A DNA stretch of 64,000 nucleotides from Siderastrea radians (lineage: Eukaryota; Cnidaria; Anthozoa; Scleractinia; Rhizangiidae): assembly GCA_964017195.1 (NCBI GenBank), contig OZ024898.1, positions 17,786,475 to 17,850,474 on the forward strand, given 5' to 3'. How positions within the stretch are numbered: position 1 is the stretch's first letter; each line of letters opens with the position of its first letter. The notes beneath the pieces are model-generated. The model saw only the letters and a program-made list of their open reading frames with translations, was not told the origin of the DNA and did not search any database. Positions 32,001 to 37,300 of this stretch are shown here, in pieces. The position numbers were made by a program, and so were the translations under genes.

Positions 32001-33028
32001 TCCGACTAGCCGGCATTGCTGTTGGTTATTTTAACAGAAAGGTTTATTTGTTTAGCATGCGAAATCTGCCTCTCAAAAACAAATATTTCCTACATTTCCG
32101 ACAGCGTAGAGCACATTGTTGGATCTACTAGTAACTCTTCAGAACTAAACGACTCAGGAAATCAGGCAGCGGATAGCCAACAGCAAGAAGCTGAAGAAAC
32201 GATACCTGAGTCAAGTACTTCTCGATACGGACGGAAAAGGACACGAGTCCTCTGAGATAAATTATGTGCCATGGCATAATATACATGTAGAAATGTAACC
32301 TAGTACCTATAATAAAACACCAAATTAAATCAAAGTAGGTGAAAAGATAAACTTAATCTGTAAGAAAAATGGAAACCTACATCACAAAAATTCTCATTAA
32401 AAAATTCTGGAAAAGATGTGTGACCCTCCCTTGAATAGCTCACATGAGGTATGGCCCTCCCCGTTTAGTGCTCACTTTCACTAATGACCCTCCCCTCTGA
32501 GGCCCCAGCCCTCCCCTCCCAAGAAAAAAACGTACCTTCCCTAAGTTTGCCCCTTGCTTCCAAAGATTTTGTCTTTTAACCAAACTTTATTACGCCGACT
32601 ATTGCGGAGAAGCGTTCTACCTAAACTTCAATGGAGGCACGTGTAGATAACATTATTTTTCTATTTCTGAAATAGATAACCTCCTTTTGTAAGTTTCCTA
32701 TTCATATCGCTTATTTGTTGTCAATCCCTGGTCAATTCGCTCTTTAGACATTAGAGTTACCGCTGTGAGTGACTCCAATGACGACACATCTACTCGTCGG
32801 CGCCTTCCCAGAGAGCCTAGCGGCATCACCATGATGGCGGAGCGAGTGTTGGGAGAACAAGAGGAGGATAACGTACAAGAAGAGTGGCAGCTTGCTGCTC
32901 GTGTTATCAACCGGCTTTTCTTGATTTGTTATTTGGTTGCTGTCGTGCTTTCCATATTTGGCATCTTTCTACAAGTTCCTGGTGTTCTTGTCTCCAGGCC
33001 CTCGCCACCGACCTCGGATGACGAGTAA
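5113..33028 (+). CDS. Nicotinic acetylcholine receptor-like subunit, non-alpha type, nine exons
   Basis: Joined exons 5113-5161, 6493-6629, 6819-6863, 6953-7062, 7263-7498, 8770-9082, 29220-29331, 30647-30734 and 32748-33028 give 456 codons plus stop, with every junction GT-AG and in phase. Order: signal peptide (1 to about 16), ligand-binding domain (about 18-226), M1 (about 233-256), M2 (263-283), M3 (298-319), cytoplasmic loop, M4 (417-439). The cys-loop Cys150 and Cys164 are 13 residues apart. GER before M2 (Glu262, position -1') and Leu272 (9') fit a cation-selective pore. Loop D Trp (SVWLKQ) and loop B Trp171 are kept, but loop C has no vicinal Cys pair and loop A has Leu for Tyr, so it is probably a non-alpha or divergent subunit. 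Such subunits form pentameric plasma-membrane channels. The 45- and 110-bp exons match the classic nAChR gene structure. Confidence 0.93.
5277..5332. repeat. T/A-rich low-complexity tract
   Basis: TTTTA and TTATT units in receptor intron 1; no other structure is seen in the rest of this 1.3-kb intron. Confidence 0.75.
6493..6629 (+). CDS. Receptor exon 2: N-terminal helix and first beta strand
   Basis: The exon reads [19 protein letters not shown] and then [12 protein letters not shown], the conserved start of nAChR extracellular domains (helix, then the V.I.L.L.QI strand). It contains an NSS and an NIS N-glycosylation-type site. Acceptor CTTTAG, donor GTGAGT. Confidence 0.93.
6819..6863 (+). 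CDS. Receptor exon 3: loop D segment
   Basis: This 45-bp exon encodes [15 protein letters not shown], matching the classic small third nAChR exon. The Trp corresponds to the loop D aromatic. Acceptor CCAG, donor GTAAGA, phase 0 on both sides. Confidence 0.95.
6953..7062 (+). CDS. Receptor exon 4: loop A segment
   Basis: This 110-bp exon, the classic size, encodes [16 protein letters not shown] and then [13 protein letters not shown]. The WxPDxxLxNN signature is present, but Leu replaces the loop A Tyr of alpha subunits. It ends in phase 2 and joins exon 5 at an AAT codon. Confidence 0.95.
7263..7498 (+). CDS. Receptor exon 5: cys-loop
   Basis: The exon contains [15 protein letters not shown], the C-x13-C cys-loop with the FPFD core, and FASWTY with the loop B Trp. 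The acceptor is the AG at 7261-7262; the nearby CAG three bases further would put a stop in frame, so it was rejected. Donor GTACTT leaves one base, completed by exon 6 to a Glu codon. Confidence 0.95.
8036..8420. repeat. Inverted pair of tRNA-derived SINE-like sequences
   Basis: On the plus strand, 8326-8400 has a tRNA-like box A (TAGGTCAGTTGGTTAGAGCG) and box B (GGTCGTGAGTTTGAATCTCG). Positions 8044-8116 are the same sequence in reverse. Between and after them are two direct copies of a GTCGTCATCATTTCATATT-like motif. The ends do not form a tRNA acceptor stem, so this is a SINE or composite MITE, not a tRNA gene. Related sequence occurs near 41230 and 42750. Confidence 0.7.
8770..9082 (+). 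CDS. Receptor exon 6: loop C, M1, M2 and start of M3
   Basis: The exon begins [12 protein letters not shown], lacks the loop C Cys-Cys pair, and continues with IRRK and M1 ([10 protein letters not shown]), then PPESGER and M2 ([15 protein letters not shown]). It ends [13 protein letters not shown], just before M3. The 2' position is Val and the 20' position is Thr, unlike most cation-channel subunits. Donor GTATAG, phase 2. Confidence 0.95.
9753..10033 (-). mobile_element. tRNA-derived SINE with 13-bp target-site duplications
   Basis: The perfect direct repeat TTTACAAACCTTT flanks it at 9740-9752 and 10034-10046. Read on the minus strand, it starts with GCGCGGTGGTGTAGTGGTTAG-like box A sequence at the 10030 end, passes through a core around 9855-9895 (GGATGGGATGCTAGTCCATC on the plus strand), and ends in a CTTTA-rich tail. 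The intact duplications and recognisable promoter show a fairly recent insertion into receptor intron 6. Confidence 0.88.
10047..11229. other. Intron 6 sequence without recognised element
   Basis: Only short, unrelated frames are present (the one at 10788-11078 on the minus strand is not recognisable). No repeats or inverted termini were found by eye. Confidence 0.5.
11246..12535 (-). pseudogene. Gypsy-1 integrase (broken)
   Basis: Minus-strand frames give the pre-integrase segment [18 protein letters not shown] (near 12440), an H2C2-like stretch with [17 protein letters not shown] (about 12150-12200), the late core [20 protein letters not shown] (near 11750), and a C-terminal beta segment ([17 protein letters not shown], near 11450). 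Several frame changes separate them, so the protein cannot be made. Confidence 0.85.
12540..13180 (+). mobile_element. Penelope-like element 3' fragment (GIY-YIG) inserted in gypsy-1
   Basis: The plus strand encodes [17 protein letters not shown], a GIY-YIG endonuclease signature with its Cys pair, then a stop, then [14 protein letters not shown] and [20 protein letters not shown]. Downstream at about 13026-13064 is CTGAAGATG...ACGAAACGTC, the position at which Penelope-like elements carry a hammerhead motif. It separates the RNase H and H2C2 parts of gypsy-1, so it inserted later. Confidence 0.8.
13177..13650 (-). pseudogene. Gypsy-1 RT thumb and RNase H
   Basis: An open frame of about 157 codons contains [20 protein letters not shown] (connection after RT), [19 protein letters not shown], and RNase H-like [20 protein letters not shown]. 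The frame ends in LLTDRG, where the TDH motif is expected, and then runs into the Penelope fragment. Confidence 0.88.
13678..14560 (-). pseudogene. Gypsy-1 protease-linked region and reverse transcriptase
   Basis: Two overlapping frames cover [42 protein letters not shown] and [19 protein letters not shown], the IADD being the catalytic xxDD box. Upstream, the frame at 14309-14560 encodes the segment between protease and RT ([19 protein letters not shown]). A frameshift near 13990-14020 and a stop near 14300 break it. Confidence 0.9.
14880..15484 (-). pseudogene. Gypsy-1 Gag with zinc-knuckle remnant
   Basis: ATG at 15484 opens [20 protein letters not shown], then [15 protein letters not shown] and [17 protein letters not shown], typical of invertebrate gypsy Gag, followed by a stop. 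Further frames read [20 protein letters not shown] and a Cys-rich region near 14900-14980. The initiator lies just after the sequence TTTTGGCGACG, a plausible primer-binding region. Confidence 0.8.
15634..15706. repeat. (ACT)n microsatellite, first tract
   Basis: About 73 bp of ACT units with a few ATT interruptions, lying directly between the gypsy-1 end and the 5' end of LINE fragment A. Confidence 0.95.
15707..15961 (+). mobile_element. LINE fragment A: 5'-truncated C-terminal coding end
   Basis: The frame reads [20 protein letters not shown] and [17 protein letters not shown], nearly identical to LINE fragment B at 25291-26103. This CPxC...H...C motif is typical of the C-terminus of non-LTR retrotransposon proteins. 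A stop (TGA where B has TCA) ends it. At 15908-15950 part of the B sequence is replaced by an inverted copy of the following bases. The fragment is interrupted at 15962 by gypsy-2 and resumes at 20435 and 24915. Confidence 0.85.
15962..16144 (+). repeat. Gypsy-2 5' LTR
   Basis: The LTR is 183 bp, TG...CA, with AATAAA-like AAAATAAAACG near 16097. It is followed by TTGGTGGCGGCGAAC, a plausible primer-binding site. Confidence 0.9.
16145..17850 (+). pseudogene. Gypsy-2 protease-RT-RNase H remnant
   Basis: Frames contain [18 protein letters not shown] (near 16190, late protease), [20 protein letters not shown] (near 16920), [20 protein letters not shown] (near 17150), [11 protein letters not shown] with the DD catalytic pair (near 17340), and [20 protein letters not shown] (17660-17720). 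In-frame stops (for example near 17236 and 17310) and frameshifts are numerous. Gag and the start of protease are missing. Confidence 0.88.
18380..19400 (+). pseudogene. Gypsy-2 integrase remnant
   Basis: H2C2-like [10 protein letters not shown] (near 18490) and [13 protein letters not shown] (near 18580) precede the integrase core: [19 protein letters not shown] with the first catalytic Asp, [16 protein letters not shown], and [20 protein letters not shown] with the final Glu. The middle acidic motif reads SEQDRNFES. The core is open for 209 codons (18489-19118); the C-terminal part continues in another frame to 19393 and is followed by acidic low-complexity sequence to 20092. Confidence 0.88.
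20241..20434 (+). repeat. Gypsy-2 3' LTR
   Basis: The LTR is 194 bp, TGTAAGAGAG to TTAGTACA, followed by the CAAG target duplication and then LINE A sequence (TGAAAGTGATGTAACTTAAG). Confidence 0.9.
20812..22131 (+). pseudogene. L2-like LINE: N-terminus and APE endonuclease
   Basis: The open frame of 439 codons has an N-terminal [16 protein letters not shown] (residues about 57-72), ending in NPGP like the 2A-type sequences known at the start of some LINE proteins. It continues with endonuclease motifs [46 protein letters not shown] and [12 protein letters not shown]. It runs into a frameshift near 22110 before the RT. Confidence 0.9.
22131..22890 (+). pseudogene. L2-like LINE: linker and RT fingers
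   Basis: Two frames continue the protein: [20 protein letters not shown] and [18 protein letters not shown] (to about 22500), then [34 protein letters not shown] and NFRPVSNLQ, the RT finger motifs. Confidence 0.88.
22887..24062 (+). pseudogene. L2-like LINE: RT palm, thumb and C-terminus
   Basis: A 391-codon open frame reads [36 protein letters not shown] and [14 protein letters not shown] (palm, catalytic DD), then [32 protein letters not shown] and [20 protein letters not shown], characteristic of L2/CR1 C-termini. Its start is simply the first Met after a frameshift. Confidence 0.92.
24683..24880 (+). mobile_element. Probable tRNA-derived SINE with A-rich tail
   Basis: GGCTTAGTGGCCTAAGCGC (box A-like) and GAGCCAGGTTCGGCTCTC (box B-like) at 24691-24745 are spaced as in a tRNA. 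They are followed by an unrelated body and a CAAAA-rich tail (24815-24875). The segment 24256-24682 before it is not recognised. Confidence 0.6.
24915..25295 (+). mobile_element. LINE A 3' UTR and (ACT)n tail
   Basis: Positions 24915-25000 match the LINE B 3' UTR (CCTTGTTTTGTTATTAATTA, ATGCTTTTGCA, TTGCGGTCATG), ending AATAAAGCAATTT. An (ACT)n tract with GCT and AAT variants follows for about 290 bp. The sequence continues LINE A, displaced from 20472 by the 4.4-kb insert. Confidence 0.85.
25296..26103 (+). mobile_element. LINE fragment B: C-terminal coding end and 3' UTR
   Basis: 5'-truncated. The frame reads [20 protein letters not shown], a stop near 25537, then [40 protein letters not shown] and [20 protein letters not shown], with a stop at 25994. 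The 3' UTR ends ATGCAAATAAAGCAATTT and passes directly into (ACT)n. It starts directly after the (ACT)n tail of LINE A. Confidence 0.88.
26408..27136 (-). CDS. Harbinger accessory (Myb/SANT-like) protein
   Basis: The frame is open throughout. A better model splices out 26980-27078 (minus-strand GT at 27077-27078, AG at 26980-26981), joining [19 protein letters not shown] to [14 protein letters not shown] in phase. The middle ([36 protein letters not shown]) is helical, and the C-terminus has a basic nuclear-localisation-like run ([15 protein letters not shown]) and an acidic end. In this family the second protein binds the transposon ends and helps bring the transposase to the nucleus; the assignment to that role rests on position and composition, since I do not see a canonical SANT motif. 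Confidence 0.75.
   Translation of the reverse strand: MAKIWRPDDYDQLNDDGFQGICSRQIFFQHHLISVYLGSIDPNVYISFNCLTVESPGKSKPQRYHVTQQEQRLVSRAYQACTSWEEMFAYVKTRVSEMPGNNKTQEYYGTASTKSAIQRMKRIINLERKQGHEKPKQSTSMAADRDMRYASKSTPEERRQRKFNSAVLISSESEEEASSLKPACAKQDPEEMTKSPPLKRKRKREAPGKKAYEAHTQMCDRAVKLMSRVQKLIDDMSSDSDD
27299..27540. repeat. Three tandem units between the divergent Harbinger genes
   Basis: Units start CAACTGGA(A/T)GGTACA at 27299, 27380 and 27472 (81, 92 and about 69 bp). Each carries TTGATTCAT or AGATTCAT, GAAAGAAATCATCGCCCATG and GGAATTTC. They lie in the shared upstream region of both genes, where promoter or protein-binding sites would be expected. Confidence 0.9.
27735..28852 (+). CDS. PIF/Harbinger DDE transposase
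   Basis: The frame 27848-28852 (334 codons) has an N-terminal helix-turn-helix-like part ([39 protein letters not shown]) and the DDE_Tnp_4-type catalytic core: first Asp in [13 protein letters not shown], second in [10 protein letters not shown], Glu in [15 protein letters not shown]. It cuts and rejoins DNA at the element ends. The first Met could be 27735 in another frame ([14 protein letters not shown]) if a short splice joins it; otherwise it is 27848. No stop or frameshift is seen in the core, so it may be functional. Confidence 0.92.
29027..29103. repeat. (ACT)n microsatellite, remainder of the LINE B tail
   Basis: ACT units with occasional GCT. The other part of the same tract (26104-26132) lies on the other side of the Harbinger element. 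Confidence 0.9.
29220..29331 (+). CDS. Receptor exon 7: M3
   Basis: The exon encodes [20 protein letters not shown] followed by [10 protein letters not shown] and KVPNWVR, matching M3 and the HH...P.WVR start of the cytoplasmic loop. Its first base completes Arg297 with exon 6. It starts only 116 bp after a microsatellite and Harbinger insertion, about 20 kb from exon 6. Confidence 0.93.
29480..30180. repeat. GGGCATTTG-motif repeat cluster
   Basis: In receptor intron 7, GGGCATTTG, GGGAATTTG-like and CCCCGGG motifs recur at about 29500-29620 and 30025-30150, partly inverted (ACCCCCGGGCATTTG near 29497 against ATGCCCGGGGG near 30123). This suggests a diverged foldback element. The exact ends are not clear. 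Confidence 0.55.
30647..30734 (+). CDS. Receptor exon 8: cytoplasmic loop
   Basis: The exon encodes [20 protein letters not shown] and an acidic end SREEEE. The acceptor follows a long T run; the donor is GTGAGT. It ends in phase 1 and matches exon 9. It corresponds to the helical and acidic part of the M3-M4 loop. Confidence 0.85.
31597..32541. mobile_element. Non-autonomous DNA transposon with GTACG-containing termini
   Basis: GGAAAGGTACGTTTTTTCTT at 31598 is matched in reverse by AAGAAAAAAACGTACCTTCC ending at 32540, next to G-rich and C-rich subterminal runs (31619-31636 and CCCTCCC motifs at 32410-32520). TAAG flanks both sides (31595 and 32542), a possible target duplication. The frame at 32016-32255 ends [13 protein letters not shown], like a basic transposase tail, but there is no catalytic core. 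Located in the last receptor intron. Confidence 0.65.
32748..33028 (+). CDS. Receptor exon 9: loop end, M4 and C-terminus
   Basis: Acceptor CTTTAG gives AC, completing Asp364. The exon ends with the pre-M4 helix ([16 protein letters not shown]), M4 ([18 protein letters not shown]) and a short extracellular tail with a TAA stop. I did not identify a convincing polyadenylation signal just downstream. Confidence 0.93.
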
Positions 33029-33341
33029 CTACACTCAGTCCCTCACAGCTATAATATACTGGCGCCAAATAGACGTCTAAGCTCGCTTGTAGTGTAAATG
33101 AAGCTGTTAAACGAGTCGTTTTGAGTTATGTTGTTGGTGCTCAAAAGTGTCCCCGCGAGAATAACCGTCTTATCCTAAGCTGCTCACTATAGAAAGCTAA
33201 GTTATTTGGAAAACGACTTTTTTGTTTTAATTAGCCTCTTTAGGCTCTTAGCCTCTGTTGATGGCAAAATTAGGCTCAGCTTCGGTGCTCACCTGAGATG
33301 TGTGTAAGTGTTCTATAAGTGAAACAAAAAATACAACTTAA

Positions 33342-33734
33342 AGGGGCAGTATCACGAGGATTTTGCTTGCGTTTGACCCCACTGAAAAGCCAGTAAGTCA
33401 CATTAACAAATATGAAAGCCTAAAAACATTGGTCATTTTCTTGTTCAGACACCATACTAATTCAGTGAAGCTATTACTAAGTGTCTTTGGCCACGGATGG
33501 CCAAGATGGAAGTGGATTACAACTTGAAAACGTCCGGCGAACGTTTTCAAATTCTGTGCTTGTATCTTGCAAAAATCATTAAAAACTTATTATGGTTTGG
33601 TCTCCTTGCAAAAATTCACTTGATATCTCCCTCTTGATGTTCCAGGAGCATTTTGTGTGTGAGTGAAGGCATTTAATCTCAATTTCAGCGAAGTTTTGAC
33701 GAAACGCGAGGAAAATCCCCGTGTCACTACCCCT
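33342..33734. mobile_element. MITE with TTAA target duplication
   Basis: TTAA at 33338-33341 and 33735-33738 flanks inverted termini (AGGGGCAGTATCACGAGGAT and its imperfect reverse complement ending ACTACCCCT). TTAA with GGGG-starting ends fits Kolobok or piggyBac-type MITEs. It lies just 3' of the receptor gene. Confidence 0.8.
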
Positions 33735-34314
33735 TTAAACGCAGGTGATTAAAACTTTGTTTATATTTCACACCCCGCAAAGACGCAAATTATACGACCA
33801 CACTTGACAACTTTCATTGGACATTAAACGGAGTTTGCAGCCCTAGCGCCTTAATTTACGTCTGAGAAGATCGTCGAGTGGGTGAAATAAAATCGGATAT
33901 CCCCTGAAGTACTCTGTTTGCTTGGAGAGGCTGCGAAGACTGAATGATTGAAGATTATATTGACTCTTTTTGGGGAAATGAAAAAATAGAATAATATGAG
34001 AATTCAGGTCGAGTAGCTTTTGCAAGCCTTGTCTTCTGTGTAGTGTCACGACCACCCTCACCGCTTTGTAGAAAGTAAAAAAAAGAGCCTACTTTTATAT
34101 CCCTTAATATAGAGAATAAGTTATACAGCTGTCAGTTGTTTGTATTCATTATTTTCCCAATATGATAATCAAGTTTAATAGGCGACCAACAGTTGTAGCT
34201 TTTCGAGTCCAATTTTTCATTGGCTTAACTGACAAACCAATTAGCTGCCAATAAGGTTTCGTCACCTCCCCTTGAAAAATAAACTTTTTTGCAGAAGGTT
34301 CCAGTGATGCGAAC

Positions 34315-34393
34315 ATGGACTGTTCTTCAATTTATTTCTGGGTTTTCTTCTCTTTATTTTCCTCGAAACAAGGTTCGGCCTGCTCTGCAGAAG
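34315..34393 (+). CDS. Gene 2 exon 1: signal peptide
   Basis: [20 protein letters not shown] then SACSAE is a typical secretion signal. Donor GTGAGA leaves one base, which exon 2 completes to Gly. An ATG eight bases upstream is in another frame. Confidence 0.8.
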
Positions 34394-37300
34394 GTGAGAG
34401 TACCTCTTTAAGATGACGTTACAAATATTCATTTAAACGTATAAAGATATTCATTTGATACAAGGGTACGTTCGGAAGCTCTTTATTGAGCCAACAAAAC
34501 TGAAGGTGGGGTAACTGCTCTGCATTTAATGTTCGCCGGGACTCATTTCTCTCCGCTACAGCAAAGGCTGTGTAAGGAAAGGTAGGAAAATGTTACACTG
34601 GGCGTGGAATTATCTCGAATTTTAAGAAAAAGTTCAAATGACTTGAATGTCTGATATGTGCGATTTGTATTCAGGGTTATGCTTATTCCAAAATCACTTG
34701 TTGGAATAAATGTGGCTATAATGTCCCTCCCTAACTTGGTGGGCATTGTCCTCTTTTGGCCCTTTAGCAAACCAATTCTTTATAATATTGCTTAATGGTT
34801 CACTTTGGCTCTTTTCGCAATCTTTAGCTCGTTGCCATTAAAGGATTGCCGCTGTATTCTTTGCTGACACAGCTAAGAACAGCATAACACTTAAATTAAA
34901 TTCAAAACATTTAGATATAAGATCAGAACGTTGTGGCAGAACTGCTGGAAGAATTAATGAGCGTAAAGTTGAAGGAGTCCAATATTTTAATTAGAGGAAT
35001 GTTTACCCGCAAAGTCGTAATTCGGCATTGAAAGCAGTTCTTACAGCAGGTGGAATCTTTCTCAATACCAGGTTACTCTTGTTTCCCGCCCTTGAAGGCA
35101 ATATATATATTATTTGCCGGCCTTGGTCGGTCCGTATTGAGAAAAACTGTGCCAGAGGTCTTGAGTACGGCCTCATAGGTGTGTAGTTCTATTTTAAAAG
35201 TAAATTAAAAACAGTCAAGGACCCAGACGTCAAATATATACTGGTGAAAAGTCCTCCAGCTGTTCGAAAGCTGACGCTAACTCGGGATAAAATGTTAACT
35301 ACGGTTTCTACTTCTTTCGTTAAAAAGAGTTTTTATGGTTAGTTTTAGGTAGCTGTTTTGAAGCAACCAACGTCAAAACGTTGAGCAAAAGAGGTTCACA
35401 GGAATCGTCCTTGCTTGGCTATAACAGTGAATGAAAAATTGCCGCTAACCTTAGGTTATTAATATGCTTCTTAAATGGTTTCGTACCGGCAGTGTGCGCA
35501 ACTGTAAGACAAAACGCCGCAGATGATAGCGCTGCACTTGAGTTTCCTTTAAAAGCAATGTCACAAACGCAAACAAAACACTTCACAGGAATTACGTGGT
35601 GCTTTCCTCCTTCCTGCAGAATGGTTGTTGTTATTGTTTGTTTGTTTGGTTTTTTTTCGTTTGTTCATCAAGCGTTTTTGCCCCTTGTTGGATAATAAAT
35701 TTTGGCTTTTTCAGGTCCATGCCGTGAACTGGCGTTCCCAGCTTTCCTTTTCTTTGCTGACAAACGTCTGGTGAATCACACAATAAGAAATGTCAAGGTG
35801 CGGGATATGGATGCCTGTGAATTCCTTTGTTACAAAGAACACAACTGTGTCAGCATCAATTTTGAGAATAAAGTCAACACAGAGGGAACATTTAACTGTG
35901 AATTGAACAATTCAACTCATGGAGAGTACAACGAGGATCTAGTGGAAGCAAAACATTATTTCTACCATGGAACGGAAGTAAGACTAAGAACGTATGAGAA
36001 CGTACATAACTTGAAAGAAGTAAGAGATCAATTGCAGCAAAATCCTGGCTTTCATCTGGTTCAGAGTACAGATGCAAAATGCTACAAAGACCGCAAATTT
36101 ATATTTAAGTTATTTAATTTTTCAGTTGGAACAAACCCTTGGAAAACTGAAATCGTAGGTTGACTAATTTGAGACCAGCAATGCATTTAAAACTAAACTT
36201 GATTTCACGAGAAGTAACTCTGCATGGTTTTTTCTAGAGCTCAGTTTCCGAAAAAGGAAAATTAAGAATACAGATGCTTTCGATGGTTGAGTGTACGCCT
36301 TCGTAGGTCTCTCATGAGCTATCTGTGTCTTCACCTGACTTTCGAAAACGCTTAAAGTTTCCATCATTTTCCATGTATCGTTACACTTGAAATCACAAAA
36401 TTTTTCACGTTACACCCGTGTTGACCAAGAACGCATTGCCAACTCTGGTATTGAGTGGTTTGACATCTGGTGCTGCCGACGTTTTGGCTATGAACTTCAT
36501 GATTGCGTAAAATGATTATTACTTACAAGTTATGCAATCTTCCTTTATCATTCCAAAGGTTTATGAAATTTATAGAGCAAAATCACTTCGACCACCGGTT
36601 GTTTTGTTAAGGTCGTCTATTCTGTGAATGATGTTAAGTTTGGAAATTTTACCGGAGATCACTGAGGAAGACTCGGAGCAAGGCAAAGACAGAAATGAAA
36701 CTCAACCCACGTGGTTAGGATTCGAATTCTGGGCAAATTTGGTCTACGTTGGGCTCTCTCACCACTGAGCCAAACTTAATCCGAATAACTGTCCCGCGGT
36801 TATTATTTCTGCAAGGAGAGTTTTGCATTTTATTTCACCAATATGTGTCTCTCCGTGAATCGTTTGATCTGATTCTATAACTTTCTTCCTCTTGTCTGTC
36901 AGTCTTTCTTCTCGCGAATTTTTCTCATATAAATCATTACTCGTATCTCTTGTTGGACTGAAAATAGAAGCATCTTCTTCTCTACCATCGAGAGGCATAG
37001 CCGATAAGTTATGAATTTTGACTGGACAGACCTGTCTGGATGACCGACAGTAGACATCATTCGATTATACAGGGTGATATACAAATATTTAACGAATCTG
37101 CAACTTCTCGGAAAAACCACATAGTTCGCCCAGACCATCAAAGACCAGCTAAACGCAGCTCTAATAACCCATTCATTTTTTGTCATAAGATATAACGCAG
37201 TCAAAAATTAAATATAATTATTATAATTTAATGCTATATTCACCGCTTTACCCGGTGAATGTAACATTTCACGGCGCGGCTGCTAAGAGCTCTAAGTTAC

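Noticed and set aside
35978..36163. Extension of the PAN exon to its in-frame stop
   Set aside because: A GTAAGA donor at 35978 gives the phase needed by the EGF exon, and the extension lacks PAN Cys residues; it is intron read-through.
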